Below, one piece after another: positions 55,793 through 64,000 of a stretch of DNA of 64,000 nucleotides. Both the position numbers and the translations under genes were made by a program. The DNA lies in assembly GCF_027921445.1 (NCBI RefSeq), contig NZ_CP115667.1:744001-808000 (forward strand), read 5' to 3'. Under the pieces are notes generated by a model that ran no database searches, was not told the origin of the DNA, and saw nothing but the letters and a program-made list of their open reading frames with translations. Source of the stretch: Peptoniphilus equinus. Lineage in GTDB: Bacteria > Bacillota > Clostridia > Tissierellales > Peptoniphilaceae. Positions within the stretch are counted from its first letter, which is position 1, and each line of letters opens with the position of its first letter.

Positions 55793-55817
55793 TTAAAAAA
55801 AGGGCCCGAAGGCCCTT
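55793..55817 (-). terminator. Hairpin with U-tract between rbsB and rbsK
   Basis: On the minus strand AAGGGCC, loop TTCG, GGCCCTT (plus 55817-55800), then T-rich sequence to 55793. The rbsK ribosome-binding site follows at once. It likely ends most transcripts after the abundant binding protein. Confidence 0.8.
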
Positions 55818-55826
55818 ACATTTTTG

Positions 55827-56756
55827 TTATTTCTTGATAAGTTGAAGATCAACCGGAGATGATGCTTCCACTTGTTCACCAGCAATTACTTTTGTTGCCG
55901 TTTCAATTCCAAGAGAGCCGATAAGTTTAGGTTGTTGTGCAATAGTAGCAGCCAGCTCGCCGGCTTCAACAGATTTTACAGCATCATCTGTGGCGTCAAA
56001 ACCAACCACTTTGATATCGCGGCCACTTGCTTTGATTGCTTCAAGTGCACCAAGAGCCATTTCATCGTTGTGTGCAAACACTGCGTTGATTTCAGGATTA
56101 GCTTGAAGGATATTTTCCATTACGGAAAGGCCTTCAGTTCTGTCATAGTTTGCTGTTTGCTTTGCAACAACAGTCAATTCAGAACCTTCAATAGCTGTAT
56201 TGAAACCTTCGCCACGTTCACGTGCAGAAGATGATCCAGGAATACCTTCCAACTCAACGACATTACCTTTGCCGCCGGTAAGTTCGAGAATGTATTCACC
56301 TGCCATTTTACCACCAGCAACGTTGTCAGATGCGATGTGAGATACTACTTCACCGCCGTTAGATGCACGGTCAAGAGTTACAACAGGGATACCTGCTTCG
56401 TTGGCACGAAGTACAGCCGCTGCGACCGCATCAGAATCAGTAGGATTGATAAGAATAACGCTGACTTGTTTGGTAATAAGGTCCTCAACATTAGCGAGTT
56501 CCTTTGCAGGGTCATCTTGAGAATCCAATGCAATAAGTTCGACACCAAGTTCTTGAGCTTTTTCTTCAGCTCCAGTTTTCAAGTCGACAAAGAATGGGTT
56601 TTGTAACGTAGATACTACAAGACCGACGGTTCCTTGTGTTTCGCCTTCTGCTGCAGGCGCAGCGTTGTTTGCAGGGGCTTCATTTTTTTGACCGCAAGCA
56701 ACCATGCCCATGGCAAGCATCAGGCAGACAGTGATGGTTAACAATTTCTTTTTCAT
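55827..56756 (-). CDS. rbsB: Ribose ABC transporter substrate-binding lipoprotein
   Basis: 309 residues with a lipoprotein signal peptide (MKKKLLTITVCLMLAMGMVACG; lipobox with Cys at 21), an A/N/E-rich linker and a Peripla_BP_4 domain starting VGLVVSTLQNPFFVDLKTGAE. DRASNGG and FAHNDEMALGALEA are sugar-site segments shared with RbsB. AGGAGG lies five bases before the ATG, stronger than at its neighbours, as expected for a subunit made in excess. Ribose is inferred from the complete rbsDACBK set. Confidence 0.92.
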   Translation of the reverse strand: MKKKLLTITVCLMLAMGMVACGQKNEAPANNAAPAAEGETQGTVGLVVSTLQNPFFVDLKTGAEEKAQELGVELIALDSQDDPAKELANVEDLITKQVSVILINPTDSDAVAAAVLRANEAGIPVVTLDRASNGGEVVSHIASDNVAGGKMAGEYILELTGGKGNVVELEGIPGSSSARERGEGFNTAIEGSELTVVAKQTANYDRTEGLSVMENILQANPEINAVFAHNDEMALGALEAIKASGRDIKVVGFDATDDAVKSVEAGELAATIAQQPKLIGSLGIETATKVIAGEQVEASSPVDLQLIKK

Positions 56757-56765
56757 ACTAACCTC

Positions 56766-57704
56766 CTAATTTGTTTTTCTATCAAGCAATACTGCAACCA
56801 GTATAACGATAGCACGTACAACCATTTGATAATAGGACGAGACGTCCATAAGATTTAAGGCATTATTTAAAATACCAATGATTAAAGCTCCGAAAATAGT
56901 GCCTAGAATAGTACCGGTTCCACCGACAAGGGATGTACCGCCAAGCACGACCGCTGCAATGGCATCCAATTCATATCCGTCGCCGGCATTAGGCTGTGCT
57001 GATACCAAACGGGCTGTAAGGATGATGCCTGCAAGAGCTGCTAAAAGTCCATTGATCACATAGGCTTTTATCTTAATCTTATCCGTATTGATACCCGATA
57101 ACTTTGAAGCTTCTTCATTGCCTCCGATAGCATAAATATAGCGACCGGTCTTGGTGTTGTTGAGGACATAAAAACAGACTATAAAAATGATGGCCATAAT
57201 GTATACCGGCGTCGGAATCCCTAATATTTGTCCGGCACCGATACTGCGATAAGGTTCCAGTCCTGATGCTTGAAGAATGGAAATAGGGCGACCTTGAGTG
57301 AAAACCAGTGTCAAACCCTTTAGCAAGGTCATCGTGACCAAGGTTGCAATAAATGGCTGCGCTTTACCCTTGGTAATAATAACCCCGTTAAAAAGACCGG
57401 AGATCATACCGATAGCTAAACTCACTGCTACAGCAATAATAAAGTTATAACCTTGTACTAAAGTGAAGGCTCCCAAGGCAGCGCTAAATGCCAGAATGGA
57501 ACCTACAGAAAGGTCAATACCGCCTGTTAAGATGACAAAGGTCATCCCGGCTGCAATAATGGCGTTAATTGATGTTTGTCGCAAGACATTCAATAAGTTA
57601 GTGCTAGATAAAAAGTTTGGCCGAAGTATACTGATAATAACAATAAAAACGACCAGTAAAATCAAAGCTCGAAATTTTTCAAAAAATGCGCGTTTATCTT
57701 TCAT
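56766..57704 (-). CDS. rbsC: Ribose ABC transporter permease
   Basis: 312-residue membrane permease of the sugar branch (BPD_transp_2) with eight to ten hydrophobic segments. Family segments: GMTFVILTGGIDLSVGS, NGVIITKGKAQPFIATL, YAIGGNEEASKLSGI and VVLGGTSLVGGTG. RbsC dimerises and couples to RbsA. It starts nine bases after rbsA. Confidence 0.94.
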   Translation of the reverse strand: MKDKRAFFEKFRALILLVVFIVIISILRPNFLSSTNLLNVLRQTSINAIIAAGMTFVILTGGIDLSVGSILAFSAALGAFTLVQGYNFIIAVAVSLAIGMISGLFNGVIITKGKAQPFIATLVTMTLLKGLTLVFTQGRPISILQASGLEPYRSIGAGQILGIPTPVYIMAIIFIVCFYVLNNTKTGRYIYAIGGNEEASKLSGINTDKIKIKAYVINGLLAALAGIILTARLVSAQPNAGDGYELDAIAAVVLGGTSLVGGTGTILGTIFGALIIGILNNALNLMDVSSYYQMVVRAIVILVAVLLDRKTN

Positions 57705-57713
57705 CTCATCCCC

Positions 57714-59195
57714 CTAAGCTAGAATTAAACTCATTATACGCTCTTGTGTTGCTTCATTGTGAGTCAGTTCACCTTTGAGACGCCCTTCGTGCATGACCAA
57801 AATACGGTCACTCATTCCCAAAAGTTCAGGCATATCTGAAGAAATCAGTAAAACACCAACACCTTGAGCCTTTAAATCGTTGACTATATCGTAGATTTCT
57901 TTTTTCGCGCCGACATCGACCCCGCGTGTAGGTTCATCGAGAATTAAGACGCGAGTTTCATTCATCAAACCTCGGGCGATAGAAACTTTTTGTTGGTTGC
58001 CTCCGGACAGATTTTTCAGCTTTTGATTTAAAGATGGCGTCTTAATGCGCATGCGTTCGACGAAGTCGTTAGATACTTTACGTTCCTTGTCCTTAGATAT
58101 CCCGAACTTACCACTCACTTGCTTCAATGCACTGATGGTAATGTTTTCCGTAACATTCATAGGAAGTATCAGGCCATCTTTTTTGCGGTCTTCAGACACA
58201 TAGGTGATACCATGTTTGATACCGTCAGCAGTACTTTTTAGATCAAGCTTTTTACCACCTAAGTTTAGCGTGCCGCTATGTATAGTGTAAAATCCATAGA
58301 TTGTTTTTGCAAGTTCTGTGCGACCGGAACCTACGAGACCTGCGACGCCAAGAACTTCACCAGATTTTAACTCAAAGGAAATGTCAGAAACAAAGTCATT
58401 AGTCAACCCTTCCACCTGGAGGATGGATTTTGCAGGATTGCCCGGATGATAAGGGAATTGTTCTGTAATTTCTCGCCCCACCATTAGTTTAATAATCTTG
58501 TTTTGGTCCAAGTCACTAACCTTTTCTTCAGCAATAAAAGTCCCATCACGTAGGATAGTTGCTCGTTCACACACTTCAAAAATTTCTTCAAGACGGTGTG
58601 AGATATACACAATGGATTTGCCTTGTGCCTTTAACTGTCGAATAACACTAAAAAGTACCTGTACTTCTTTATCAGTCAGCGCGTCAGTCGGCTCATCCAT
58701 GATAATAATACGCGCGTCTTCCAAAAGTGCTCTTGCAATTTCAACCATTTGTTGGTTGGCAATACTTAACTTCCCTACCGCTTGTTTCGGATCAATGGAG
58801 AGTCCAAGACGCTCTAAGATGGCTCTGGACTGTTTTTGCATCTCTGTTTTGTTCAAAAATACACCGTTTTGCAGCTCTCGGCCCAAAAAGATATTTTCCG
58901 ACACACTCAGGCTCGGTATAAGATTTAACTCCTGGTGGATAACAGCGATGTTTAGCAATGCAGCATCAGTGACATTGGCAATATGAACTTCCTGTCCATC
59001 CAGATAAATCTTGCCCGAATCAGCCTGATGGACACCGCTTAAAATTTTAATCAAGGTGCTCTTGCCTGCACCGTTTTCTCCCATCAAGGCCATGGCTTCA
59101 TTTTCATAGATGGTTAAGTTCACGCCATCTAAAGCTTTCACGCCGGGGAAAGTTTTGACAATATTTTCACACTTCAAGATGGTTGTATCAGTCAT
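57714..59195 (-). CDS. rbsA: Ribose ABC transporter ATP-binding protein (two ABC domains)
   Basis: 493 residues with two fused ABC modules. The first has GENGAGKSTLIK, LSIANQQMVEIARAL and IIIMDEPT; the second has the degenerate Walker A GLVGSGRTE, usual for sugar transporters, with LSGGNQQKVSIARGL and VLILDEPT. The start codon overlaps the rbsD stop by one base (TAATG). Confidence 0.95.
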   Translation of the reverse strand: MTDTTILKCENIVKTFPGVKALDGVNLTIYENEAMALMGENGAGKSTLIKILSGVHQADSGKIYLDGQEVHIANVTDAALLNIAVIHQELNLIPSLSVSENIFLGRELQNGVFLNKTEMQKQSRAILERLGLSIDPKQAVGKLSIANQQMVEIARALLEDARIIIMDEPTDALTDKEVQVLFSVIRQLKAQGKSIVYISHRLEEIFEVCERATILRDGTFIAEEKVSDLDQNKIIKLMVGREITEQFPYHPGNPAKSILQVEGLTNDFVSDISFELKSGEVLGVAGLVGSGRTELAKTIYGFYTIHSGTLNLGGKKLDLKSTADGIKHGITYVSEDRKKDGLILPMNVTENITISALKQVSGKFGISKDKERKVSNDFVERMRIKTPSLNQKLKNLSGGNQQKVSIARGLMNETRVLILDEPTRGVDVGAKKEIYDIVNDLKAQGVGVLLISSDMPELLGMSDRILVMHEGRLKGELTHNEATQERIMSLILA

Positions 59196-59590
59196 TAGAA
59201 AAATACCCCACTTTGTAAAATGACATTGGAATAAGGCCGTATGTCACCTGTTCGAACAATGCAGACACTCTCTTCAGTCAACGTTTTAAAGGTCTCATGA
59301 GGTACAAATTCCATTGGCAGACCTTCAGTTCTTTGCTCAATAGCTTTAAGAACCTGTGGGTTTTGATCTTGTATTTCACTTGCCACTGTGACTTTTTCCA
59401 CACAAAGTTCGCTCAATACTGCGTCTAACACACTTTCAAAACTTGGAGTTCCTGCTGTCACAGCAAGATCGATTCGCTTGACACCTTTCGGTACAGGCAA
59501 GCCGCAATCGCCAATGACCAATGTTTGCGTATGTCCCATTTGTGCAATAATGTAAGAAAGTTCACTGTGAAGTAATGCGGATTGTTTCAT
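59195..59590 (-). CDS. rbsD: D-ribose pyranase
   Basis: 131 residues; interconverts the pyranose and furanose forms of ribose so that RbsK can use it. His in MGHTQTLVIGDCGLP and the C-terminal RTGDIRPYSNVILQSG are family hallmarks. Of two adjacent ATGs, I take the second (59590), six bases after GAGGTG. Only eight bases separate it from the FAD protein upstream, so there is no dedicated rbs promoter in the gap. Confidence 0.93.
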   Translation of the reverse strand: MKQSALLHSELSYIIAQMGHTQTLVIGDCGLPVPKGVKRIDLAVTAGTPSFESVLDAVLSELCVEKVTVASEIQDQNPQVLKAIEQRTEGLPMEFVPHETFKTLTEESVCIVRTGDIRPYSNVILQSGVFF

Positions 59591-59598
59591 CATTCACC

Positions 59599-60972
59599 TC
59601 ATTTATTCAGATGGCGAGCCACATAAACCCCACAAGCCGAAGCCTGGGATAAAGAGTGTGTCACGCCACCACCATCACCGACGACATAGAGTTCAGGCTG
59701 TTCTGTCATAAAGTGTTCGTCGACACGAACTTTAGAATTGTAGAATTTCACTTCCACGCCGTAGAGCAACGTATCATCATTAGCTGTGCCCGGAGCAATT
59801 TGATCCAGGGCGTAAATCATCTCAATAATAGAATCCAATTGTCGTTTAGGAAGTACCAATGATAAATCACCTGGCGTCGCTTTTAAGGTCGGCACAGTAA
59901 AGCAACGTGCCATCCGTTCTTTATTGGAGCGCTGTCCTTTTTTAAGATCACCAAACCGCTGTAAGAGTACACCGCCACCAAGCATATTGGAAAGGCGTGC
60001 AATAGATTCGCCATAGTCATTAGAATCTTTAAACGGTTCGGTAAAACGGTTGCTGACCAAAAGTGCAAAGTTAGTATTGCGACTTTGAAGTTTTGGATCG
60101 GCATAGGCATGGCCGTTGACCGTGATAATGCCATTCGTATTTTCTGCAACCACTTGTCCATAAGGATTCATGCAAAAAGTACGAACCAACTCGTTATAGC
60201 TTTTCGCCTGATAGACAAGTTTGCTCTCATAGACATCATCGGTGATATGTTTAAATACCTCTGCCGGTAATTCCACTCGCACACCGATGTCTACCTGATT
60301 GGATGTCGTAGTGATGCCAAAACTTGCGCAGACTTTCGAAATCCATTTAGATCCGCTTCGTCCTGAAGCTAAAACAAGGTGTTTACATGTATGTGTGTCC
60401 CCCTTGTCCGTGGTGATCGTATACGTAGCTGTATCGTTATCATAGGTGACATTAATGACGGTAGTGTTGAAAAACATGGTGACGCAATCTTTAGAGTAAT
60501 CAAAAATTTTCTTTAAGATTTCGACATTCCGGTCAGTCCCAAAGTGGCGCACCTCAGCGTCCAATAAGTGCAAATCGTGGCGCAATGCTGTCGTCTTTAA
60601 GGCACTGTTGGATGTAGTATAGAGTTTTGATGGTGCACCATCAAAATGACACAATACATCATCAACATAACGCATGAGATCCATGGCCTTATCTCGCCCA
60701 ATCTGTTCATGCATGGTACCGCCGAATTCTGTAGTCAGATTGTATTTGCCGTCGGACAAAGTCCCTGCACCACCATAACCATTCATAATGTTGCATGGTT
60801 TGCAGCCAATACAGTTTTCCACCACACCGGCCTTGATTGGGCAAATACGTCGATCGATGGGATTACCGGTATCAAACATTGCAACTTTTAAATCTGTGTT
60901 TAATTTCGTAAATTCATAAGCGGCAAAAACGCCACTGGCTCCCGCGCCAACAATTATTACATCATAATTCAT
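59599..60972 (-). CDS. FAD-dependent oxidoreductase of unknown substrate
   Basis: 457 residues. N-terminal dinucleotide-binding motif DVIIVGAGASGVFAA, and a C-terminal VVGDGGGVTHSLSQASACG that closes the FAD site. A cysteine cluster, CIGCKPCNIMNGYGGAGTLSDG, follows residue 55; this and the overall form match the uncharacterised FAD-dependent dehydrogenases grouped as COG2509. I take the ATG at 60972, six bases after GGAGG; the TTG at 60984 lies outside that site. The gene overlaps the HD gene by 11 bases. Physiological role unknown. Confidence 0.85.
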   Translation of the reverse strand: MNYDVIIVGAGASGVFAAYEFTKLNTDLKVAMFDTGNPIDRRICPIKAGVVENCIGCKPCNIMNGYGGAGTLSDGKYNLTTEFGGTMHEQIGRDKAMDLMRYVDDVLCHFDGAPSKLYTTSNSALKTTALRHDLHLLDAEVRHFGTDRNVEILKKIFDYSKDCVTMFFNTTVINVTYDNDTATYTITTDKGDTHTCKHLVLASGRSGSKWISKVCASFGITTTSNQVDIGVRVELPAEVFKHITDDVYESKLVYQAKSYNELVRTFCMNPYGQVVAENTNGIITVNGHAYADPKLQSRNTNFALLVSNRFTEPFKDSNDYGESIARLSNMLGGGVLLQRFGDLKKGQRSNKERMARCFTVPTLKATPGDLSLVLPKRQLDSIIEMIYALDQIAPGTANDDTLLYGVEVKFYNSKVRVDEHFMTEQPELYVVGDGGGVTHSLSQASACGVYVARHLNK

Positions 60973-61567
60973 TGTTGCCTCCAAAATAAGTATCTATAAG
61001 TTCTTGAGCTGCAAAATAAAGCTCTTCATTGACGTCTTTAACCATAGCTATACGTTGATAAACTTGCTCTTGAGTCACCTGATTCATATGCCATGCGCCA
61101 CCTGAACCATACGCATTGAGCAAAATAGGTTGTATGCGATCCACCGCATTGGCAAAGCGTGCTTCTGCTGTTGTCATGGTATCAAATTCCTCGAACAAGT
61201 CTCTAAATTGCGAGCCTATGTCCTCAGGAAGCATACTGAAAAGTTTATCCGCAGCTTTAGCTTCCCGGGCAGATTTGGTTGTATAGCCCTTAGTATCATA
61301 AGCGAAGGTATCGCCGGCATAAACCTCGACCATATCATGAACTAAAAGCATCGGAATCACACGGTTCATGTCAACGTCAGAATTGGCGTACTCTTTTAAA
61401 GCCATGCTCATCACAGCAACTATATAGGAATGCTCAGCGTCGTTTTCAAAGGTCAACGCATTGTAATTTAGCGTTCGACGCAGCACAGTCTTCATTTTAT
61501 CGATTTCCATGACAAAATCAAATATCGATCGAAGTTCAGGCTTCAATATACACTCGGTCCTTTCCAT
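60962..61567 (-). CDS. HD domain phosphohydrolase (HDDC2/YfbR-like)
   Basis: About 201 residues. HD metal ligands are in NDAEHSYIVAVMSM (H), LLVHDMVEVYAGDT (HD) and NAVDRIQP (D), the pattern of 5'-deoxynucleotidase-like HD_3 proteins. Likely acts on nucleoside monophosphates, but the substrate cannot be read from sequence. Start uncertain: ATG at 61567 lies inside pyrR without a clear ribosome-binding site; a TTG at 61549 or an ATG near 61513 are alternatives. It follows pyrR and precedes the FAD gene with overlaps at both ends. Confidence 0.82.
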   Translation of the reverse strand: MERTECILKPELRSIFDFVMEIDKMKTVLRRTLNYNALTFENDAEHSYIVAVMSMALKEYANSDVDMNRVIPMLLVHDMVEVYAGDTFAYDTKGYTTKSAREAKAADKLFSMLPEDIGSQFRDLFEEFDTMTTAEARFANAVDRIQPILLNAYGSGGAWHMNQVTQEQVYQRIAMVKDVNEELYFAAQELIDTYFGGNNEL

Positions 61568-62045
61568 CAACTTCAACTAAATCCACCACGACATGTTCCC
61601 TGCTGGAAGTTGGTAAATTCTTTCCCACAAAATCCGGGCGAATGGGTAATTCTCGATGTCCGCGATCAATGAGTGTCACCAGTCGTATAGCGCTGGGTCT
61701 GCCGATAGATAGAATAGCATCCATGGCGGCACGGACAGTACGACCAGTATAAAGTACATCATCTACTAAGATAACGGTTTTGTTATCAAAATTCACAGAT
61801 AGGTCGATTTCTCTTGTATGATCATTGTCATCACGAAAATTAGTGGGATTGACGGCGTGTACTTCAATCTCTGTGCCTTCAATATCCTTGATTTTTGCAG
61901 CGATACGGTGAGCTAAATCTTCGCCTCGGCTTACAATGCCAAGTAAAACTAAATTTTCAGAGCCCTTATTTTTTTCGATGATTTCGTTTGAAATTCTGGC
62001 AATAGCTCGTTTCATTGCCAATTCATCCATAATAATATTTTTCAT
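61536..62045 (-). CDS. pyrR: Bifunctional pyr operon regulator/uracil phosphoribosyltransferase
   Basis: 169-residue PRTase-fold protein. The PRPP motif is VILVDDVLYTGRTVRAAMDA, and REHVVVDLVEVDGKDRV closes the protein. In Bacillota PyrR binds leader RNAs of pyrimidine genes in a UMP-dependent way. No pyr biosynthesis genes or binding-loop leader are in the window; here the gene overlaps rluD by four bases, the usual lspA-rluD-pyrR order. Confidence 0.95.
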   Translation of the reverse strand: MKNIIMDELAMKRAIARISNEIIEKNKGSENLVLLGIVSRGEDLAHRIAAKIKDIEGTEIEVHAVNPTNFRDDNDHTREIDLSVNFDNKTVILVDDVLYTGRTVRAAMDAILSIGRPSAIRLVTLIDRGHRELPIRPDFVGKNLPTSSREHVVVDLVEVDGKDRVYIEA

Positions 62046-62923
62046 CGTTTTACCTTCTTCATAAAATCATGAAATCGATTTGGAACCTCATCCTGTATTG
62101 AAACCAATTGCCCTGTGATCGGATGTTTGAATTCTAAATGATAAGCATGAAGCAACTGTGTCTCTATACCATACTTATTTTTCATGCCGTAGAGCAAATC
62201 CCCCACCACCGGATGATGAATGTATTTGGCATGGACACGAATTTGATGTGTCCGCCCTGTAAGAATTTTTACACGGCACAGCGTAAAATCTCCGAAAAAA
62301 TCACACGGCATAAATTCAGACTGTGCCTCTTTACTGTTGCACTCTGTCACGGCGAATCGGATGCGATGCAAGGGATCCCGACCGATGGGCGCATTCACAA
62401 ATTTGCTTGTTTCAAGCTTGCCCGTTAAGATAGCCAGGTACTCTTTTAGGATGGCATGAGCTTTAAACATGGCAATGAGTGCATCTCGAGTTTCGTTGGT
62501 CTTTGCAATAATCATAAGTCCCGATGTATCTTTATCTAATCGATGAACGATGCCGGGACGATAATCATCGGAATCTGAAAGTGTGTCAAACCGAGACAAC
62601 AAACCATTGACTAAAGTGTGTCTGTCATTGCCGGCTCCGGGATGTACGACAAGGCCTTGAGGTTTGGATATGACAGCCAAATCTCTATCTTCATACTGTA
62701 CTTTAAACTCAATAGGCTCCGGTTCCAAAGTAAACTCTCTCATGTAAATTGAAACTGTCTCGTGCCCTTGGAGTATAAGACCTGCTTTAACGGTTTGACC
62801 ATTCACCAAAATTTGACCTTCAGAAATTAATTTCTTAATTTGAGATCGTGTCATAGAAAGTCGTTCCGCTAAATAGGTATCGAGACGACAATTACTTCGA
62901 TCGACTTGAAATACGTCGTGCAT
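62042..62923 (-). CDS. Ribosomal large subunit pseudouridine synthase, RluD type
   Basis: 293 residues: N-terminal S4 domain (RLDTYLAERLSMTRSQIKKLI) and catalytic domain with HRLDKDTSGLM (catalytic Asp) and GRTHQIRVH. Family RluA/RluD, making pseudouridines in 23S rRNA; the exact positions cannot be told. The ATG at 62923 has AGAGGA five bases upstream; the frame remains open to 62947. It overlaps lspA by 32 bases. Confidence 0.93.
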   Translation of the reverse strand: MHDVFQVDRSNCRLDTYLAERLSMTRSQIKKLISEGQILVNGQTVKAGLILQGHETVSIYMREFTLEPEPIEFKVQYEDRDLAVISKPQGLVVHPGAGNDRHTLVNGLLSRFDTLSDSDDYRPGIVHRLDKDTSGLMIIAKTNETRDALIAMFKAHAILKEYLAILTGKLETSKFVNAPIGRDPLHRIRFAVTECNSKEAQSEFMPCDFFGDFTLCRVKILTGRTHQIRVHAKYIHHPVVGDLLYGMKNKYGIETQLLHAYHLEFKHPITGQLVSIQDEVPNRFHDFMKKVKR

Positions 62924-63386
62924 GATCGTCCTCTCTTGGGTTATCAAAAAATAAAATCATGAGTAAGAAAAGAAAAGTTCCCACAACAATAAATGTGTCG
63001 GCCAAGTTAAAGATCGCAAAATCATAGCCGAAAATATGGAATGAAATGAAGTCTACGACATAGCCTTTCACAATTCGGTCAATAAAATTGCCTATACTGC
63101 CACCTAAAATAAGCCCGATGCATGTATTGAGCATCAGAGAATTGCGTTTGTAATCTTTAAACAAGATACTTAAGAGAACTACAATCACGATGACAGTCAC
63201 TATAGTAAACAATAAGCTTTTGTTTTGAAGCATACCGAATGCGGCGCCCCGATTTTCTAAATAGAAAAAATTTAAAACGCCTTCAATAATAATTTTAGGC
63301 GGATTGTCTTTTAGTGTTAATATCACAATGTACTTACTCAATTGATCAATGGCGATGAGAAGTACCGAAAAGAGAATGACTGCCAT
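62892..63386 (-). CDS. lspA: Lipoprotein signal peptidase (signal peptidase II)
   Basis: 164-residue, four-segment membrane aspartyl protease cleaving prolipoproteins such as RbsB in the same window. Catalytic Asps: GNFIDRIVKGYVVDF and FNLADTFIVVG; ENRGAAFGML is also conserved. GAGGT precedes the ATG. It lies six bases after ylmH. Confidence 0.95.
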   Translation of the reverse strand: MAVILFSVLLIAIDQLSKYIVILTLKDNPPKIIIEGVLNFFYLENRGAAFGMLQNKSLLFTIVTVIVIVVLLSILFKDYKRNSLMLNTCIGLILGGSIGNFIDRIVKGYVVDFISFHIFGYDFAIFNLADTFIVVGTFLFLLMILFFDNPREDDHARRISSRSK

Positions 63387-63392
63387 AATACC

Positions 63393-64000
63393 TCACACGG
63401 GATAATGAAGAATAACCACATAGTTATCCTTTTTAGTTTTCTTTTGAACCTCATAAAGCGTCACACGTCCATAGCCTCGAAGTGACAAGATATCCCCCGA
63501 AGATAAGATCTCATGGACTTTAGCTGTTGGTTTAAAATTTACAGTAAGTTTGTCATTTTTAATCAATGAAGCAGCTTGTGACCGACTCAAATGGAACGCA
63601 GCACTGAGCACAACATCGACTCGTAGCGACGAGATAATAACTTGACGTTCAGTTACCTTATCCACGCGCCGAGTAAAGGACACATCTGTTTTTACCAAAG
63701 GAATCCGACCGGCATGATGAAATTCAAAATTCAAAAAATCTGCCAATTCTTTCTTCACAAAGATAAATATACCGCGATCTTCTTCAACAACTATATCGCC
63801 CACTTTAGTTCGGTCTATACCAAGACCTAAGAGAGCACCTAAGACATCTCTGTGGGTCACATCCCCATAGGCATAACTCAACATGACTACGTCACAAATT
63901 GCCGTATCACCGAAATAATCTGGATAGAGATAGATGAGTTGACGTTCCGCATCTGGATAGCCACCGTCTGCGTGATATCCAATGGGGAACTTACGAATCA
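63393..64000 (-). CDS. YlmH family RNA-binding protein (5' end outside window)
   Basis: The frame is open to the window edge; the visible 202 codons lack the N-terminus. GGYPDAERQLIYLYPDYF at the visible start and the C-terminal S4 domain (about the last 80 residues; RVDVVLSAAFHLSRSQAASLI) match YlmH, a division-cluster S4 protein recently linked to ribosome rescue. The internal ATG at 63884 is not the start. In Bacillota ylmH stands between sepF/ylmG and divIVA; here lspA comes next on the same strand. Confidence 0.9.
   Translation of the reverse strand, partial: IRKFPIGYHADGGYPDAERQLIYLYPDYFGDTAICDVVMLSYAYGDVTHRDVLGALLGLGIDRTKVGDIVVEEDRGIFIFVKKELADFLNFEFHHAGRIPLVKTDVSFTRRVDKVTERQVIISSLRVDVVLSAAFHLSRSQAASLIKNDKLTVNFKPTAKVHEILSSGDILSLRGYGRVTLYEVQKKTKKDNYVVILHYPV

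Noticed and set aside
61536-62100. PyrR-binding attenuator before pyrR
   Set aside because: pyrR starts inside the end of rluD with a four-base overlap, so there is no leader in which such an element could fold.
1-64000. tRNA, rRNA, CRISPR or prophage segments
   Set aside because: I saw no cloverleaf sequences ending in GGTTCGA-type T-arms, no regularly spaced direct repeats and no phage structural genes.

Overview
The window is a low-to-mid GC Gram-positive (Bacillota) chromosome segment, very probably from an anaerobic clostridial or Tissierellia-type organism. The case rests on a PolC-type replicase, RNase Y, YlxR, YlmH, PyrR, NrnA, strong AGGAGG ribosome-binding sites with frequent TTG/GTG starts, intrinsic terminators everywhere, and Bacillota gene order (rpsB-tsf-pyrH-frr-uppS-cdsA-rseP-ispG-polC-rimP-nusA-ylxR-infB-rbfA-nrnA-truB-ribF-rpsO-pnp). 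Species cannot be fixed from the sequence alone; a Peptoniphilaceae-like member is my guess. I see no tRNA, rRNA, CRISPR array, insertion sequence or prophage. Genes are tightly packed; the largest gaps (6435-6719, 7116-7337, 54631-54857) are under 300 bases.

Layout. 1-7115 (+): the end of a divergent Mur ligase, aspS behind a consensus promoter and a terminator-like leader, an RseC-family protein with two unrecognised membrane-anchored coiled-coil proteins, a 3-hydroxyisobutyryl-CoA hydrolase-like protein and a small membrane protein. 7338-8429 (-): ychF. 8614-10763 (+): a two-gene ABC transporter. 10928-36472 (+): the long information-processing superoperon, covering ribosomal proteins, translation factors, RNA turnover, isoprenoid/phospholipid synthesis and DNA polymerase, ending in dut, ftsK, rimO and pgsA. 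36481-44573 (+): cinA, recA, a four-gene Mre11/Rad50-like cassette in which the Rad50 ATPase is split over separate genes, rny and a tyrosine recombinase. 44667-45718: a divergent pair (YneA-like LysM protein / lexA) with an array of LexA-box-like palindromes between. 45741-53665 (-): a Met-gamma-lyase-family protein, miaA, mutL, mutS, miaB. 53686-54630 (-): a LysR regulator. 54858-64000 (-): a ribose uptake operon (rbsD-A-C-B-K) directly downstream of ylmH-lspA-rluD-pyrR-HD hydrolase-FAD protein, with almost no gaps.

How it fits together. One theme is growth: ribosome biogenesis, tRNA and ribosomal-protein modification, lipid carrier and membrane synthesis, and replication. The second is DNA damage: recA, the split Mre11/Rad50 cassette, lexA, a probable SOS division inhibitor, mutS/mutL and a Xer-type recombinase. 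A GAAC-N4-GTTC palindrome just upstream of recA, plus five related sites between the YneA-like gene and lexA, suggest that recA and the cassette behind it belong to one LexA regulon.

The most interesting points are the split Rad50-like system, the SOS operator layout, the repeated placement of terminator hairpins directly against the next gene's ribosome-binding site (including a possible NusA-controlled attenuator before rimP-nusA), and several expected neighbours that are missing (dxr, the L7Ae-like gene, hfq).
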